Source: Tetracentron sinense (lineage: Eukaryota > Streptophyta > Magnoliopsida > Trochodendrales > Trochodendraceae). Taken from it: a stretch of 64,000 bases of DNA. Numbering within the stretch: position 1 is the stretch's first letter; each line of letters opens with the position of its first letter. This document shows, piece after piece, positions 23,796 to 35,404 of this stretch. The notes under the pieces are model-generated. The model did not search any database. It was given only the letters and a program-made list of their open reading frames with translations, and was not told the DNA's origin. The stretch covers positions 8,580,047 through 8,644,046 of the forward strand of contig CM026570.1 in NCBI GenBank assembly GCA_015143295.1, read 5' to 3'. The position numbers were made by a program, and so were the translations under genes.

Positions 23796-23913
23796 TCACT
23801 CCATAAATTCACTCTAATCCAAAACCCAACTCCTCTATTCTTCCTTGCCTGATCTGTTTCTAGTTTCTACCTTTGTTTTTTGTATATTTTTTCGCGACAC
23901 AGCTGCTATCGTT

Positions 23914-24816
23914 ATGTCGTCGATTGTATGTCAAGGGCTACAGTCATGTCTCGAGCCCCGGCTTGTCGAACCATGGGCTTTGAGACTCAAACTGGCTTCA
24001 CCTAGACCACATTTTTCTCGATCCGTTGTATGCGCCCGGAGTTTTGGCGTGCCGGATTCTAACACCGAGGAACATCATGATCAAGAGAAGTACCAGAACA
24101 TGATGAGTAGCGATGAAAGCAAGACTGACTGTAACACCAACAGCAACATCTCGAATGGCGATTTGGGTGAGTGGAGCTTCATCCAAGCTCTCACCAACAT
24201 CTCTCAGACTCCTAGAGAAGCAAAGGAGAAAGAAAGCCTCTATGTCCATCCTTTATTTAAGCATTCTTCGTCGACACTTAGCGAGAAAAGCTTGGACTTG
24301 TGCACTGAGAATTTGGGTTGTGAGACGGGTACCGACATTAGCGAAAACAGCGGTTTCTCATCCTCTACATCGGATTCCGAGAGCGGGAAGCCGCCGACGA
24401 GGAAAATCCGACAGCTTTTGGGAAATGGGAAGGTGAATTGTCGCAATTTTCCACCTCCCTTGACATCGATAAGCGGCTCCGGACGTGTTCATGTTAGGTC
24501 TCACCGTGAAGGCGGGCGGTTAGTAGTCAAAGCTGTCACCGTCCCGTCTTCGCACACTTACTTTGAAGCTGAACGAGGCGATGGCCGCCTTCGGCTTCGC
24601 TTTTTGAAGAATTATTCTCCAGAATCCCAAGAAGAAGAAGAAGAAGAGGAGGAGAGTGATGTTTATTTGGGGGAGGAGATGGATGGAAATAATGGGAATA
24701 TTGGTGGTGAAATGACAATTGGAGAGTTTGAAAGGCCAAGCAGGTGCAAGGAAGGTGGATGTGGGAACAAAGGGCTGTTGGATTGGGAGCCTCTTTGGGT
24801 GTCTACTACTTCTTAA
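23914..24816 (+). CDS. FAF: FANTASTIC FOUR (FAF) family protein
   Basis: An intronless frame of 300 residues starts at the first in-frame ATG (MSSIVCQGLQSCLEP), which matches the usual FAF N-terminus; the frame is open further upstream but has no ATG. The plant-specific FAF domain spans residues 179-232: FPPPLTSI, RVHVRSHREGGRLVVKAV and FEAERGDGRLRLRFL. An acidic Glu run follows at about residues 238-246. The middle is Ser-rich and probably disordered. In Arabidopsis, FAF1-4 act in the shoot meristem and vasculature and repress WUSCHEL when overexpressed, limiting meristem size. The biochemical mechanism is unknown. Length and lack of introns fit the family, no lesion is visible, and the gene is probably functional. 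Which of FAF1-4 it corresponds to cannot be told without alignment. Confidence 0.93.
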   Translation: MSSIVCQGLQSCLEPRLVEPWALRLKLASPRPHFSRSVVCARSFGVPDSNTEEHHDQEKYQNMMSSDESKTDCNTNSNISNGDLGEWSFIQALTNISQTPREAKEKESLYVHPLFKHSSSTLSEKSLDLCTENLGCETGTDISENSGFSSSTSDSESGKPPTRKIRQLLGNGKVNCRNFPPPLTSISGSGRVHVRSHREGGRLVVKAVTVPSSHTYFEAERGDGRLRLRFLKNYSPESQEEEEEEEESDVYLGEEMDGNNGNIGGEMTIGEFERPSRCKEGGCGNKGLLDWEPLWVSTTS

Positions 24817-25171
24817 AGCTTTCTTTTGGGTCTCAAAATTTATCTTCTTCAATTTTTTTGACCTTTTGTCCCCTCTCTCTCTCTCCTTTTTTTTTTTTTT
24901 TTTTCTTTTGAATTTCTCCACCTTGATTTTCTTAAAATATGCTTATGGTAGTTATTATGGTTATTGGATATGGCCTCTGTCTCTCTCTCTCCATGTTTGT
25001 CTGATTTTGCAAAAATCTCTATTTTCTTTTTATTACTCAAAGTACCCCTAATACATGTGTTTTCAACTAACACTTTCTCCAATCAAAAAGAGAAGAGGGA
25101 GTCTTAAAGAAAAGGGAAATGTTTCTGAGATTCTTCAGCCCCAACTGATCCATCATCTCCGTCTCCGTGAT
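24817..25171. other. FAF 3' flank
   Basis: T-rich sequence that should hold the FAF 3' UTR and polyadenylation site. No strong single signal. It contains a T run at about 24889-24904. Confidence 0.4.
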
Positions 25172-25296
25172 CTTGGGGCTGAGACCACCGCGACCGTGCT
25201 ATTGAGCACGGGATTTCAGGTGGACTCACCATGTGAAAGTGGGCCTCACCTGAAATCCTGAGCTCAACTGCACAGTCTCGGTGGTCTCGGCCCTAA
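25172..25296. repeat. GC-rich inverted repeat (125 bp)
   Basis: ttggggctgagaccaccg is mirrored by cggtggtctcggccctaa, and inner blocks gggatttcaggtg/cacctgaaatcc also pair. Probably a small MITE. Confidence 0.75.
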
Positions 25297-25440
25297 GACG
25301 GTCCCCGTAGAAAAGTTCCGAAAGAAACTGATACTAGCATTATCCTAAGTCCAAAATACCCTTTTATTTCAAGTTAAAAAGATACAGGGACATTGGCACC
25401 TGCCAATACCCTCATGGAAGGCTGGAACCTAGAATTTTTC

Positions 25441-25485
<45 letters not shown>
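25441..25485. repeat. (TA)n(GA)n microsatellite
   Basis: TA repeats run directly into GA repeats. Confidence 0.95.
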
Positions 25486-25489
25486 TTTT

Positions 25490-25655
25490 AATATGAAGAG
25501 GAGCTCTGTTTCACCGTGTTGAGCGGAGCTCCATTTTTACACTGTCACAATGGTAATCTTGTAATTACGTGTAATATAAAATTACCTCCGCCACTTTTAG
25601 TAATTACAAACATGCCATAGCTTTAGTGTAAAAATGGGAGCTCCGTGTGAAGAAT
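25490..25655. mobile_element. GGAGCTCC-type MITE, copy 1
   Basis: gagcggagctccatttttacact at the left is mirrored by agtgtaaaaatgggagctcc at the right around an AT-rich core containing agtaattacaaac. A related copy is at 28549-28765. Confidence 0.65.
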
Positions 25656-25659
25656 TAAT

Positions 25660-26732
25660 ATTTATTAAAAAAAAACCAATGATGGGTGGGTGAATCTCGA
25701 TCACGGTTAAGAGGTGTCAAAGGAGACACCAACACAGACACTAACACGTGGTGACCTCAAGGGGTGATGACCGGATTTTGACTTCATATATGGATATATA
25801 TACACACACACCTAACCAATCACATGCAACCATCTTCTCATCATAATTACCAATCGATTGTCCATTTTTTCATGTGCTACATTTCTAAAGTATAGATGAT
25901 TTTAACAATTTGATTGGTTAGGCAATTAGGAAAAAAGCTTAATTTACTCATTTCATTAGCCATGGTCATTTAATTGTGCAAAACGGTATGTACATAATCA
26001 TAAGTTTTGGGTCCTAAATGAATGTTCCATACTTCGAATGCCAAGTAGTTAGGGGGTTTAACAAAACTCAAAATAAGAGTTTAATGACTTATTCTACTAA
26101 ATTAAGTTCTTATTTAAAAATGAGATTGTTTGATAATATTTTAATGATGTCCAAATATTTTAACAATAAGTGATTTTATCACTTGTTCAATAAATAATCT
26201 AAAACTACTTTTAAAAAAAACTTATTTTACTTATATGGATAATGTCTATTTTTGGACCATTCTATTATATATAGCTCTTTATTTTTAGAGCTTAATTAGA
26301 AGGTACTTATTCGATAAGTTATCAAATGCCCCCTTTTTATTGGTTGTGGGAGGATATAGCTTATGAAAGCTAGAGTATTTGACACTTTTATTTACTCTTC
26401 CTACATTAATTCCTCTCTTGAAGACCATATGTAAAATCTAAAATAGGTGAAAAGAAAACAAAATTAGACAACACAACTAATAATTATATTAGAAATATAA
26501 AATATTCTTTTCTTTGTCATATTTTCTCGGCAACCAAACATAGGGTAAAGGAAATTTCAAATCCATTTGAATTTCCAAATGATGAAAAAAGCCATAATAA
26601 AGTCTCACTCTGCCAAAGGCCTAATTGAACTTGAGTTGAACTAGTGAATGAACAAATGAAAAAAGAAGTGCAAAGGAAAAAACCTTCACAACTTTCTAAA
26701 TGAAATTTTTTGTTATTTATTTTAAATTATAT
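25660..26732. other. AT-rich intergenic DNA
   Basis: Nothing recognised apart from AT-rich stretches around 26090-26340 that resemble MITE interiors. Confidence 0.35.
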
Positions 26733-26733
26733 A

Positions 26734-27132
26734 CTAGCGGGTGACATGTGCGATGCACATGAGAGCGAGGGGAAGAAGTTAACCACAGTTAATAGTAGTT
26801 AAAAGGGACACGTGTCAACCCATGGGTGTGATTGAACTTGCTAGTGGCACGTGTGATGCACGTAAGAGCGAGGGGAAGGAGTTAACCACAGTTAATAAGA
26901 GTTAAAAGGGTCACGTGCAATTGAACTCTCCCTGAGTTCAATTGCGATTGACTGTGATTCAAAATAGATAGATGAGCAAGGGTAGTTTTGAAATTAAATC
27001 AAAGGCAAGAAGTAGTTTGGGAATTAAAACAAACATTAAATCAAAGTTTTGTTTTTATATAAGGATAGAATGAGAATTTCAGAAAAATCATCTACGGCTG
27101 GCTGGCTGGCTCTCGTATTATAATAGTAAAGA
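26734..27132 (-). mobile_element. Non-autonomous Helitron (399 bp), doubled 3' end
   Basis: On the - strand it begins TCTTTACTATTATAATACG after an A and ends in CTAG before a T, the Helitron A|TC...CTRR|T arrangement. Seven bases before CTAG lies a perfect hairpin, CATGTGC-loop-GCACATG (26745-26761). A second, internal 3' end (CTAG at 26841-26844 with an imperfect hairpin) shows that the terminal ~105 bp are duplicated in tandem. No protein is encoded. Confidence 0.8.
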
Positions 27133-27827
27133 TAATACCTTCTATATTCAAATACTTTAAAAAAAAAAAAAACTTTAACAGAAATTACGAAATTTGAGAT
27201 GTCATCAATTTTGTCAATAGATGTCATCAATTTTGTCTATGAAAAGGGATTCTCTACCAAATTTGAAAGCATATAAGTTTTTACAAACACCTGCCCTTTA
27301 AAGTTAGGATGTTAAAGTTAGGATGTCAAAGGTATGCCCCTCATTAGTAAATCTTTGACAGTAATGGAGAGGAGAGTTCACTCTCTCTCTATAAAAATAT
27401 TTTCTTAGAAGCTTCCTTCAAGCTGCGTTTGGTTGGAGGGAAAAACTTGCATTATTATTAATTAATTTATTTTTTTTAAAGAGAAGTTAATTTTTATAAT
27501 TGGCATGAGTCAAAATTAGTTTTAAAATAAAATAAAATTCTAATATTATTTATATATAAGTAAAAAAATTCTTTGAACAATAACAAGTAATCTTTCGAGA
27601 TATCTTTTTCAAAAATTTTTTTTTTCTCAAAACAAAAAAACTTTAGGTGATGTGACAGAAAAACCCACTCCCCCTCCCTCCACCCCCCACCCCCACTAGG
27701 CCGACAAACAACTAACATAATAAATGATAAATGATACCTAGTAGAAAAGAAAAATCTTTACAAGATCTTGTCTGAAAGGTAAATAGTTGTAGGATAGTGA
27801 TTGTGTTTCAGGTGCTATCGAGTATTG
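27133..27827. other. Intergenic DNA, nothing recognised
   Basis: AT-rich with a CCCCA-rich patch (27660-27700). Confidence 0.35.
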
Positions 27828-27935
27828 GGCCGTCTGATCGAGAATCCAACCACCCATAAATAATGGCATGATATGTATTAACAGTGGGCCCCACGCCATT
27901 TATTTATGGGCCGTTGGATTCTCGATCCGACGGCC
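27828..27935. repeat. 108-bp inverted repeat with GGGCCC centre
   Basis: ggccgtctgatcgagaatcc is mirrored by ggattctcgatccgacggcc, and cccataaataatggc by gccatttatttatggg. The loop contains gtgggccccac. It resembles a foldback MITE. Confidence 0.75.
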
Positions 27936-28460
27936 AGTGCTATATAGAAGGTTCTATCGAGAGCAACCAATCACCATCCATAGTTGTAATGGAGGAAAAG
28001 GTTTACATTGGTTTCCTATCCTTCCCCTAATTTCGATTTCATCCTCGGGAAGTGGCATTTTGGAAGTTTTGTTGGTTTTGCGAGAGCAAATAAAATGCAA
28101 ATTGCGGTGTACGAAAGAGTACGAATGGCCGGTAGCAATCAGGAGTGGGTCCCACATGTACAAAAGTGCAATGACCTCATCAGGTAATCCACCGTTTGCA
28201 GCATGTGCTCGCTTTACGCTTATGTTCCATCAAATTCCAGAAATGCCCTTTTCATTACCTCTGTTTACTTACTGTAAATTACCAAAGGAGCCAAAACATC
28301 CTTACCGTATACTTATATTAATATGAGCCGGAGAATTGCTTCAAGCAACTTGAGCTCAAACTCTTCTTTTTCATAGATAAATTTTGATAATTATGTAACC
28401 ATGGAAAGAGATAATGACAGTTTTATGAAGAGATTTTTTTCATAATTATGAGATTACCAT
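27936..28460 (+). other. Open stretch of unknown nature
   Basis: A + frame is open from 27868 to 28326 (152 codons), but it starts inside the inverted repeat and its composition shows no known domain. Probably non-coding. Confidence 0.2.
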
Positions 28461-28548
28461 TGATTTAAACTAAAAGAGAGGCCCTGCTCAACCATTGTGA
28501 TGCATAGCTCCGTCTCATATTTAAACACTTCTTTTAAACTTCATTTTT

Positions 28549-28765
28549 TTTCTACATTATAAATATAAAAGAGGAGCTCCATCTACTTCACGGTGTTGAG
28601 CGGACTCCCCTTTTTACACTAGTAGAGTGAAAAACTTATAATTTGGCATGTTGAGAAATTACCCCTGAAGAATTCAGTAATTACAAACGTGTCATACCTA
28701 CAGTGTATAAAGAGGAACTCCACTTTAACACTATGAAGCAGAGCTCCGACTCAAAATTAATCTTT
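28549..28765. mobile_element. GGAGCTCC-type MITE, copy 2
   Basis: It aligns with 25490-25655 (agaggagctcc, cggtgttgagcgga, agtaattacaaacgtgtcat). Partial related stretches flank it at 28468-28545 and 29037-29092, suggesting repeated insertion of one family in this interval. Confidence 0.6.
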
Positions 28766-28790
28766 TTTTTTTTTAATGGAAATGCATTTG

Positions 28791-29014
28791 TTAATTGTTA
28801 TTGTCTTCTATTAAGAGGAAAAGATACATGATGAATACTTTGTCCACTCATAAAGAGAGTGTTGTTAGCACTATTCTTTTTTTTTAATCTCGCCTTTTTT
28901 TAAAAGGAAAATACAGAAAGGCACGTCTTAATTGTTATTGTCTTCCATTAAGAGAAGGGAAAGACAAATGTTGAACACTTTGTCCACTCATAAAGAGAGT
29001 TGCTAGCATTATAC
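28791..29014. repeat. Direct repeat, two ~87-bp copies
   Basis: Copies at 28791-28877 and 28929-29014 share ttaattgttattgtcttc and actttgtccactcataaaga, followed by a gttagca/gctagca end. A third partial copy is near 29925-29985. Confidence 0.75.
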
Positions 29015-29094
29015 TTTTTCTTTTTAGAGATTAATTTTCATGGGGAGCTCCGCATGATGCAGAGCTCCGCTTCTTCGTATTTAAACTATTCTTT

Positions 29095-31770
29095 TTAGTC
29101 CTTATCTTCTTTTTAAAAAAATTAATATACACAACCCATTTGATCAGTCACTTCTATGTAAGATGAGGAGGGTGGTATGTAAGATGAGGAGGGTGGTAGT
29201 GGGTGTGGTGGGGGTGGTGGGGATGGGGTTGGTACAACGGTCAATCTGATTGGAATATTCGACAAAATTTTAATGGGGGAGGGTTCTTCTGGTACTATAA
29301 CCCTTTAAAATGGTTGCATGGGCCATGGGATGTGGGTAATGTTCCTTAAAAATAGGAAAAAAAAGAGAGGGAAAAAAAGAGAGGAGGGCAGTGTCTGATC
29401 GTGGAGTTAGGGCATCCATTCATTAGGGTTAGAGGAAGATGGGGAGATTGGGTTGTGCTTGTCATCATTGTGTCCCATCCCAGATCATGTACTTTGAAAA
29501 CCTTAAGTCATCTAAGCACATCTTCTCTCACCATATCACATTACAAATAAGCAGGATCTTAGGACAATCAGGATTTGTCTCCCCATTTAACTCTCATCAC
29601 ATGAAGTCTTTTTTTGGTTCACGATATAGGCCGCAACCCTATTTAGCATGGCCATTATTGTTTTAGTTTAGCGGGCAAATATCTCAACCACCACACCTCT
29701 CAAGGACTTGATCCTAGATTAGCCGAGTGGCACACACCACCAATGGGCAATGAAGCAAGCTTTGCTTCCCTATAATCTCGCATGAAGTTATATCTCCATC
29801 ATTCATCAACACTTCTCCATGCATATGCACGTACATATGAACAAGGAGGAGAAGTGCATGTACTATACACATATGGGTAATGCTAGCTCTGCTTTCTTTT
29901 AAGCTCATTTTCTTCAAGAGGAAGATGTGTTATTGTATTCCATTAAGGAAAAGACATGCGTTTTCAACTATCACTCTACCCAATTTAAAAAAAAAAAAGT
30001 TTTCAAAAAGGGTATTGCTATCATTACTTATCCATACATTACCTGCAGTTATTTGATTATATTAGTGGAGGTGAGTGGAGCCTCCTACCACGTTATCCAA
30101 TGAAAACTTCTACCAATTCAATGAGAGAAATTTAACCAAAAACCTCCTCCCACTGAGAGGGGGGACACCTTCACCATTTTAACTAGAGGGACGACGGGTC
30201 ACTATACATATACATGTGAGTCCTGACTCATGTGATTAGGGCCACCCATTTGGAGAGGACAAGAATTGCATAGCTCTCATGTACCCTCTAAAGAGAAGGG
30301 CAATATCAAAAAACCACCCCTGCTGATTCTCCTTAGGTTTTGATATCAGACATACTTTATTCTCTTCTCTCAGCAATTCCTTTTTCAGATTCGTTTAAAA
30401 TGGCCGATATCATTGAGCGCCTCATGGCTATGTCGTAAAAGATCCCAACACTTGCTCTGAATCAACTTCTCGATCATAATTGCTCTAAAGAAAATAGATA
30501 GATGAATATCCTTTTTTCTAAATCGAAATCGCCATCTACCAAAAAAAAAAAGTCTGGATTTGTTGCTTTTCATTGTTCACAACTTAGTTAACTGTAAAAC
30601 AGTCTATAACTTTGTGCATGACAACTTGATTTTCATCATTCAAATGGCAGGAGTTTATGTAAGGGAGGTAAGTTACTAATCTCAATACCTCAATGTAGGC
30701 CAGGTTCGAAAACCTCAAGGGAAGTTTATGTAATTTTCGCCTGAAAAAAAAATTAGAGAGGAGAGTTGGATGCTTATTTCTTGCCCATCTCATTCTTTTA
30801 GGATTAAAAATGAAAAAAATAAAATAAAAAACCAATAATCAGGTTAAGATCCTCAAGTGGTGCACCATGTGGAAAATACCAGGTGGGATCCACCTATAAT
30901 TTTATGAATCTGCAAATTAAAGGTTGTTTTTAATGGCCTTGTAGACTGTTCTTTACGGAGAGGAACTCCCATGTTCTCCATGAAAATCTAATTAAGCACA
31001 AAATATTATCGTTATTGAATAATGTAGGTAAACCATATGGGTCACACACATTATATAAATGAGGTATTAGGCTTACATTTCTTTGATCTTTTTAATTTTT
31101 GTTATATGGGTCAAATTAGGAAGCTTTAAGACTAATGATTCTTTAATATATTATCCTTTATACTATAATGTTTTAATAATTCACCTCTAGAATATCCTTT
31201 AATTTCCATATTGAGTATATTCAAGTGCAATTTAAATTTATCATTTGCCCATATACATATTTAAAAGCAAATCAAATGATGTTCGTTCATTTATTTATTG
31301 CAGTGGACTTTCAATTCCAACAAACAGTTGCAAAGTTGAAAAAATTGTATCATAGGCACGTCTACTAGGGAAATCCATTATATGAAATAGAAGCTTAATT
31401 AAAGGGTTTAAAAATCCAAAATAGAAAAAAAAAAAAGTCTATTGTTAATTTAAAAAAATATAAATAAAAATTTAAAGTGTCTGTTCCATACTCGTATTTT
31501 TGGTTGATGTTTAAAGTACATGCCTCGAACATAAGACGAGTCTCAAGGCATGAGGAGTATGTTTTATGCCTTATATGATCAACTTTCCACTTTGAGGCAT
31601 GAGCCTTAGGGAATTTGAGTATCTAGGTCGAACCTCAAGGCTTATTCCTCATGCACCTTTTAAAACAGTGGTTATAACTGTCATAAATTTGTATAATGCT
31701 CATACAACCCACTATACACCATTATAATGTTGGATCATGCACTAAATATCTTTGCTTATAAAAGAAAAGT
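29095..31770. other. Intergenic DNA, nothing recognised
   Basis: No gene found. Decayed repeat-like text (catgaggagtatg, gcctcgaacataagacgag) occurs near 31525-31565. Confidence 0.4.
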
Positions 31771-31775
31771 CAAGA

Positions 31776-32202
31776 AAGAAGTTTTGGCCACCCAGGAGGA
31801 TCGGCATTGATTTTAGTGGCCGCTGCCCTTCGATCTGCGGTTGCCTTAGGCATCTCCCAAGGATGGCAACAGGTAGAGTTTGCCATGGATGCCGAGGTCA
31901 TCGTTAAGCTATTTCATCACCCTCACTTCAAGGAACCTTCCGAGATTGTGGCAATTATGGGAGTTATCAGACAAGAAATTATTAAGATCCCTTACCACCG
32001 AATCATCCTCATCAACCGTGGTGAAAATACTTTTGTGCATAAACTTGCTCGCTATAGCATGAGTTTACATGGTACATAAGATTATTGTACTAAGTTGTTA
32101 AACCCCGGGGCATGCCGGAGGATTTTGGCTTCAAGGAGCCCTCCATCTGCATTTGAGATTCCTTAATGAATTATTATCTTTCCACCAAAAAAAAAAAAAA
32201 CT
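31776..32202 (+). mobile_element. 5'-truncated LINE: RNase H domain and poly-A
   Basis: The + frame 31807-32079 reads as a RNase H-like domain: AAALRSAVALGISQGWQQVE, then FAMDAEVIV with its Asp, then a C-terminal INRGENTFVHKLAR. This is the domain at the end of plant L1 LINE ORF2. An untranslated tail of about 110 bp ends in A(14) at 32188-32201. Everything 5' of the RNase H domain is missing, as in typical LINE truncations. No target duplication was identified. Confidence 0.8.
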
Positions 32203-35200
32203 CTCTTTATCAACCAACATGCAACAATGGAGGAATCAGAGTGGAGCAGTAATATGGGAACGAGTAATGACTATATATATATATAACTAGACATACAAAC
32301 ATAGAAGGTATATATAGAAATAAGTGGAAGAACATATACGATCAGTCATAAGGTTGCCTGTTGTATTCATGTCTAAATTTCAAAGCTTCACTCTATCTCT
32401 CACTATTTTGTCCTTCTTCATTTCTTCAAACCCACTTTAAGTCACTGCCAAGGTTGTAAAGTTACATAAATGAGTATCAGAGAGAGAGAGAAAAGAAGTC
32501 TATCCTCCCAAAAATTCAGGAGTGAAGCGACAACCTACTTATGCCTTAGAAGGTGGCTAAGTGATAATGCATTAGGTAGAAGAAGGTGGGTAAGTGATAG
32601 TGCAATCCACATATGAAGTATATATAGAGAACAAAGAAAAATAAGAAATGAAAAGCTTGTCTTTGTTGGGTCTAGCCAACTATGCAATCACCACCAACAA
32701 AAGAGACATCCTTGTCATACAAACCCACCCACTATCACCCCCTTCGACCCCTCCACCCTGTCCACCCAAACTTAGACACAAATCAAAACCAACTCAAAGT
32801 TTAACATAGAAGTTGACTTCTTCCCTTTTTGCTTATGGATAATACCTTGTTAGCTTAAATGGACCCCCACCCCTCTCCTCCATCCCTCTCTCTCTTCTCT
32901 TCCAATCCAACCCAGCTGATAGCTAAGGTTGAATTGTCCTACATGTCGATTACACACATGTGGACGGCGTGCCATCGCACTTGAGGGGAAAGGCACGCAT
33001 CATGTAACACATAAAAATGTTACATATTAAGGGGAACAATATATAACCCACACATAAAATATGGGTATATATGGTCGGCCTCATCATGCCAACTTGACGA
33101 TTTATCATTTTTTGTGGTCGTCCACTCATGCTGTGACCTCTCCTATGTGGTCACGCGCATTTCTCTCCACATGTAACCGATAGACCTGTGTTCGACTTCG
33201 ACCCCTAGCTCCTTTCTTTCATTGTTGCTCATACATGTCATCCACCCAATTCCCATGTCTCTTTTTCTACAGGTATGTCCCATAATTTGTTGGGTATCGG
33301 TCCTATCGGAGAAATCGTTACCCTCTAATCAATATTTATGTATAATTAAGCTGTATATAAGTATTTCAAAGGATCAAAATTAACTTTCTTGAATTATGAG
33401 AAAGAAGAAAGCCAAAGGTAGTAAAGAAGAAGCTGATAAGGACTACAGGTCATGGAGAGGTCCCATACAGTGCAGTGTTCAACCATGACCACCAGAGTTC
33501 TGAGCTTATCTTTAAAATTTTGATTTCTTGGTGGTGGTTGTGAAAGAAATGGAACACTTATGCCTTAGGAATCATCTCAACAAAATTGTGAAGGACATGG
33601 AAAGGAATGATTTAGACTTTAGTCATTATTGGAACTCACAGGACCAGAGAGATCAGAGATTGTATTCCTTTGAAATGAATGTGTTATTAATATGGACATA
33701 AAAGGTAAGAAAAGGAAACCCTAATGATCTTAAGAGATTATGACAATAGACCAGTTCATGAATCATGCATGCATGGAAAGAGACAATGAGTGGCAGTTTT
33801 ACAAGATGAAAAAAGAGTAAAAAAATAACTCATCAGATAGGGCTGACTAGGTAGGGTCCCCTGTAAATGGATGACGAGATCGAATCAGAGGATCCTTAGG
33901 GAATCAAAGAGGGACCCACCTCCCCTATGACTATGTGGATTCTGGAAATCCAATCTTAGGGTTGGGAATCATGAAATTCTTGTCTTCTTGCAATTATTAG
34001 TATTAAATATTAGGGATCTTTGTTTCCTTCTCACTTTTATCACTGAAAATGGCCCACCTATAGCTTGACTAGCTTGAAGAGCAAAGATCATGAAATTGGA
34101 GAACCCTAACCATCCATGTTTCCTGCCTACTAAACAGTTTTTCCTTTTCTTTTTCTTGTTGTTGGTAGATACTAAACAGATTCTTTGAAGATAAGAATTG
34201 TGCGGTTAAGATTTATGGGTATATATGAAGTTGAGGAATGCTAGCCATACTCATAATTTTTTTAAGAATACCATATTCTTTTTTTTTCTTCTTCTTTTTC
34301 TTTTTTGAGTTAGACCACTTGTGGACCCACATTATAGTTATGCCGTTCTTTAATGCTTAGATTCATATTTTGAGATCATTTTTGGTTATTTTTTGAGCAA
34401 TTTTTGTTTTAAGCATAGTTGTATACAAGGTGAGAAGGTCGCTTCTCCGAAAGCTCGTTTCCCAGAAAATTGGTTTTCATCATGTCTCATTTAGTGATAA
34501 ATAGGGATATATATATTGGAGGTAATTAGATAAAATAAAGTCTAAAGCATAGGGTGTAGATTCTAAACAAGTATTGTTAGATTAAAACCTAAGACACCTA
34601 GTTCTTCACAAATATTTCATGTAAAATAAAATCAAAGGTATGGCTAGTCATCCTAATATAATGGGAATGAGACACATATATCTCATTTCCCGCTTCCTTT
34701 TTTTTAAAGGATTTTTGGAGCCTCACTTGCCACTTCTCGATTTGTTTCCCATTTTCCCTTCTCGCTTTGGTACTTATGTTTTTAATGTTACTTTCAAAAA
34801 TTTTGACTTTAAGTGTATTTTTGTAATTATTCTTTAGGGTTTCTTTTGCATCTTGAATGGTTAATCCTTATGTTCTTGGAAGACACCACAAATTTCACCC
34901 TCACGCCTCAACTATATTAATTGTACTTGAACTGTTAGATAATCATAGTCGGTGATAACATCACTGTTTCCATCGCTATTACAAAACCGTACATTAGACT
35001 TCAGATTCATACAATTCCTCAAGGGCCACAAAAAAATCAATCAATATTAAGGTTTAGTTTTCTATTTAAAGGCTATCTTTATGCATTTGTAAACAGTTTT
35101 GTAATTTGCCCTAAGCTTACTTCTTTGTTGTAGTTGTAATTTTGCCTACATTATTATATAAGATCATTCTTTTTTTATTATAAGAAAGGGCTGAGGGTAT

Positions 35201-35373
35201 GAGTATAGCTAGCAATATTCTTATCGTCTGGTCAATAGCCCATCCAAGTGGTGGCTGCCAATCAGAACGTCTTGATTATGATTAGGTAGGCAATCCTTGA
35301 AATATCGCTTCTTCTTCTTCTTTTGGTGTATGCAATATTGCTCAAAACACACATTTTGTGTCATGACAAACCT

Positions 35374-35404
<31 letters not shown>

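Noticed and set aside
23845-23913. Upstream extension of the FAF frame
   Set aside because: The frame is open but starts at TTG with no ATG; the 23914 start gives the conserved FAF N-terminus.
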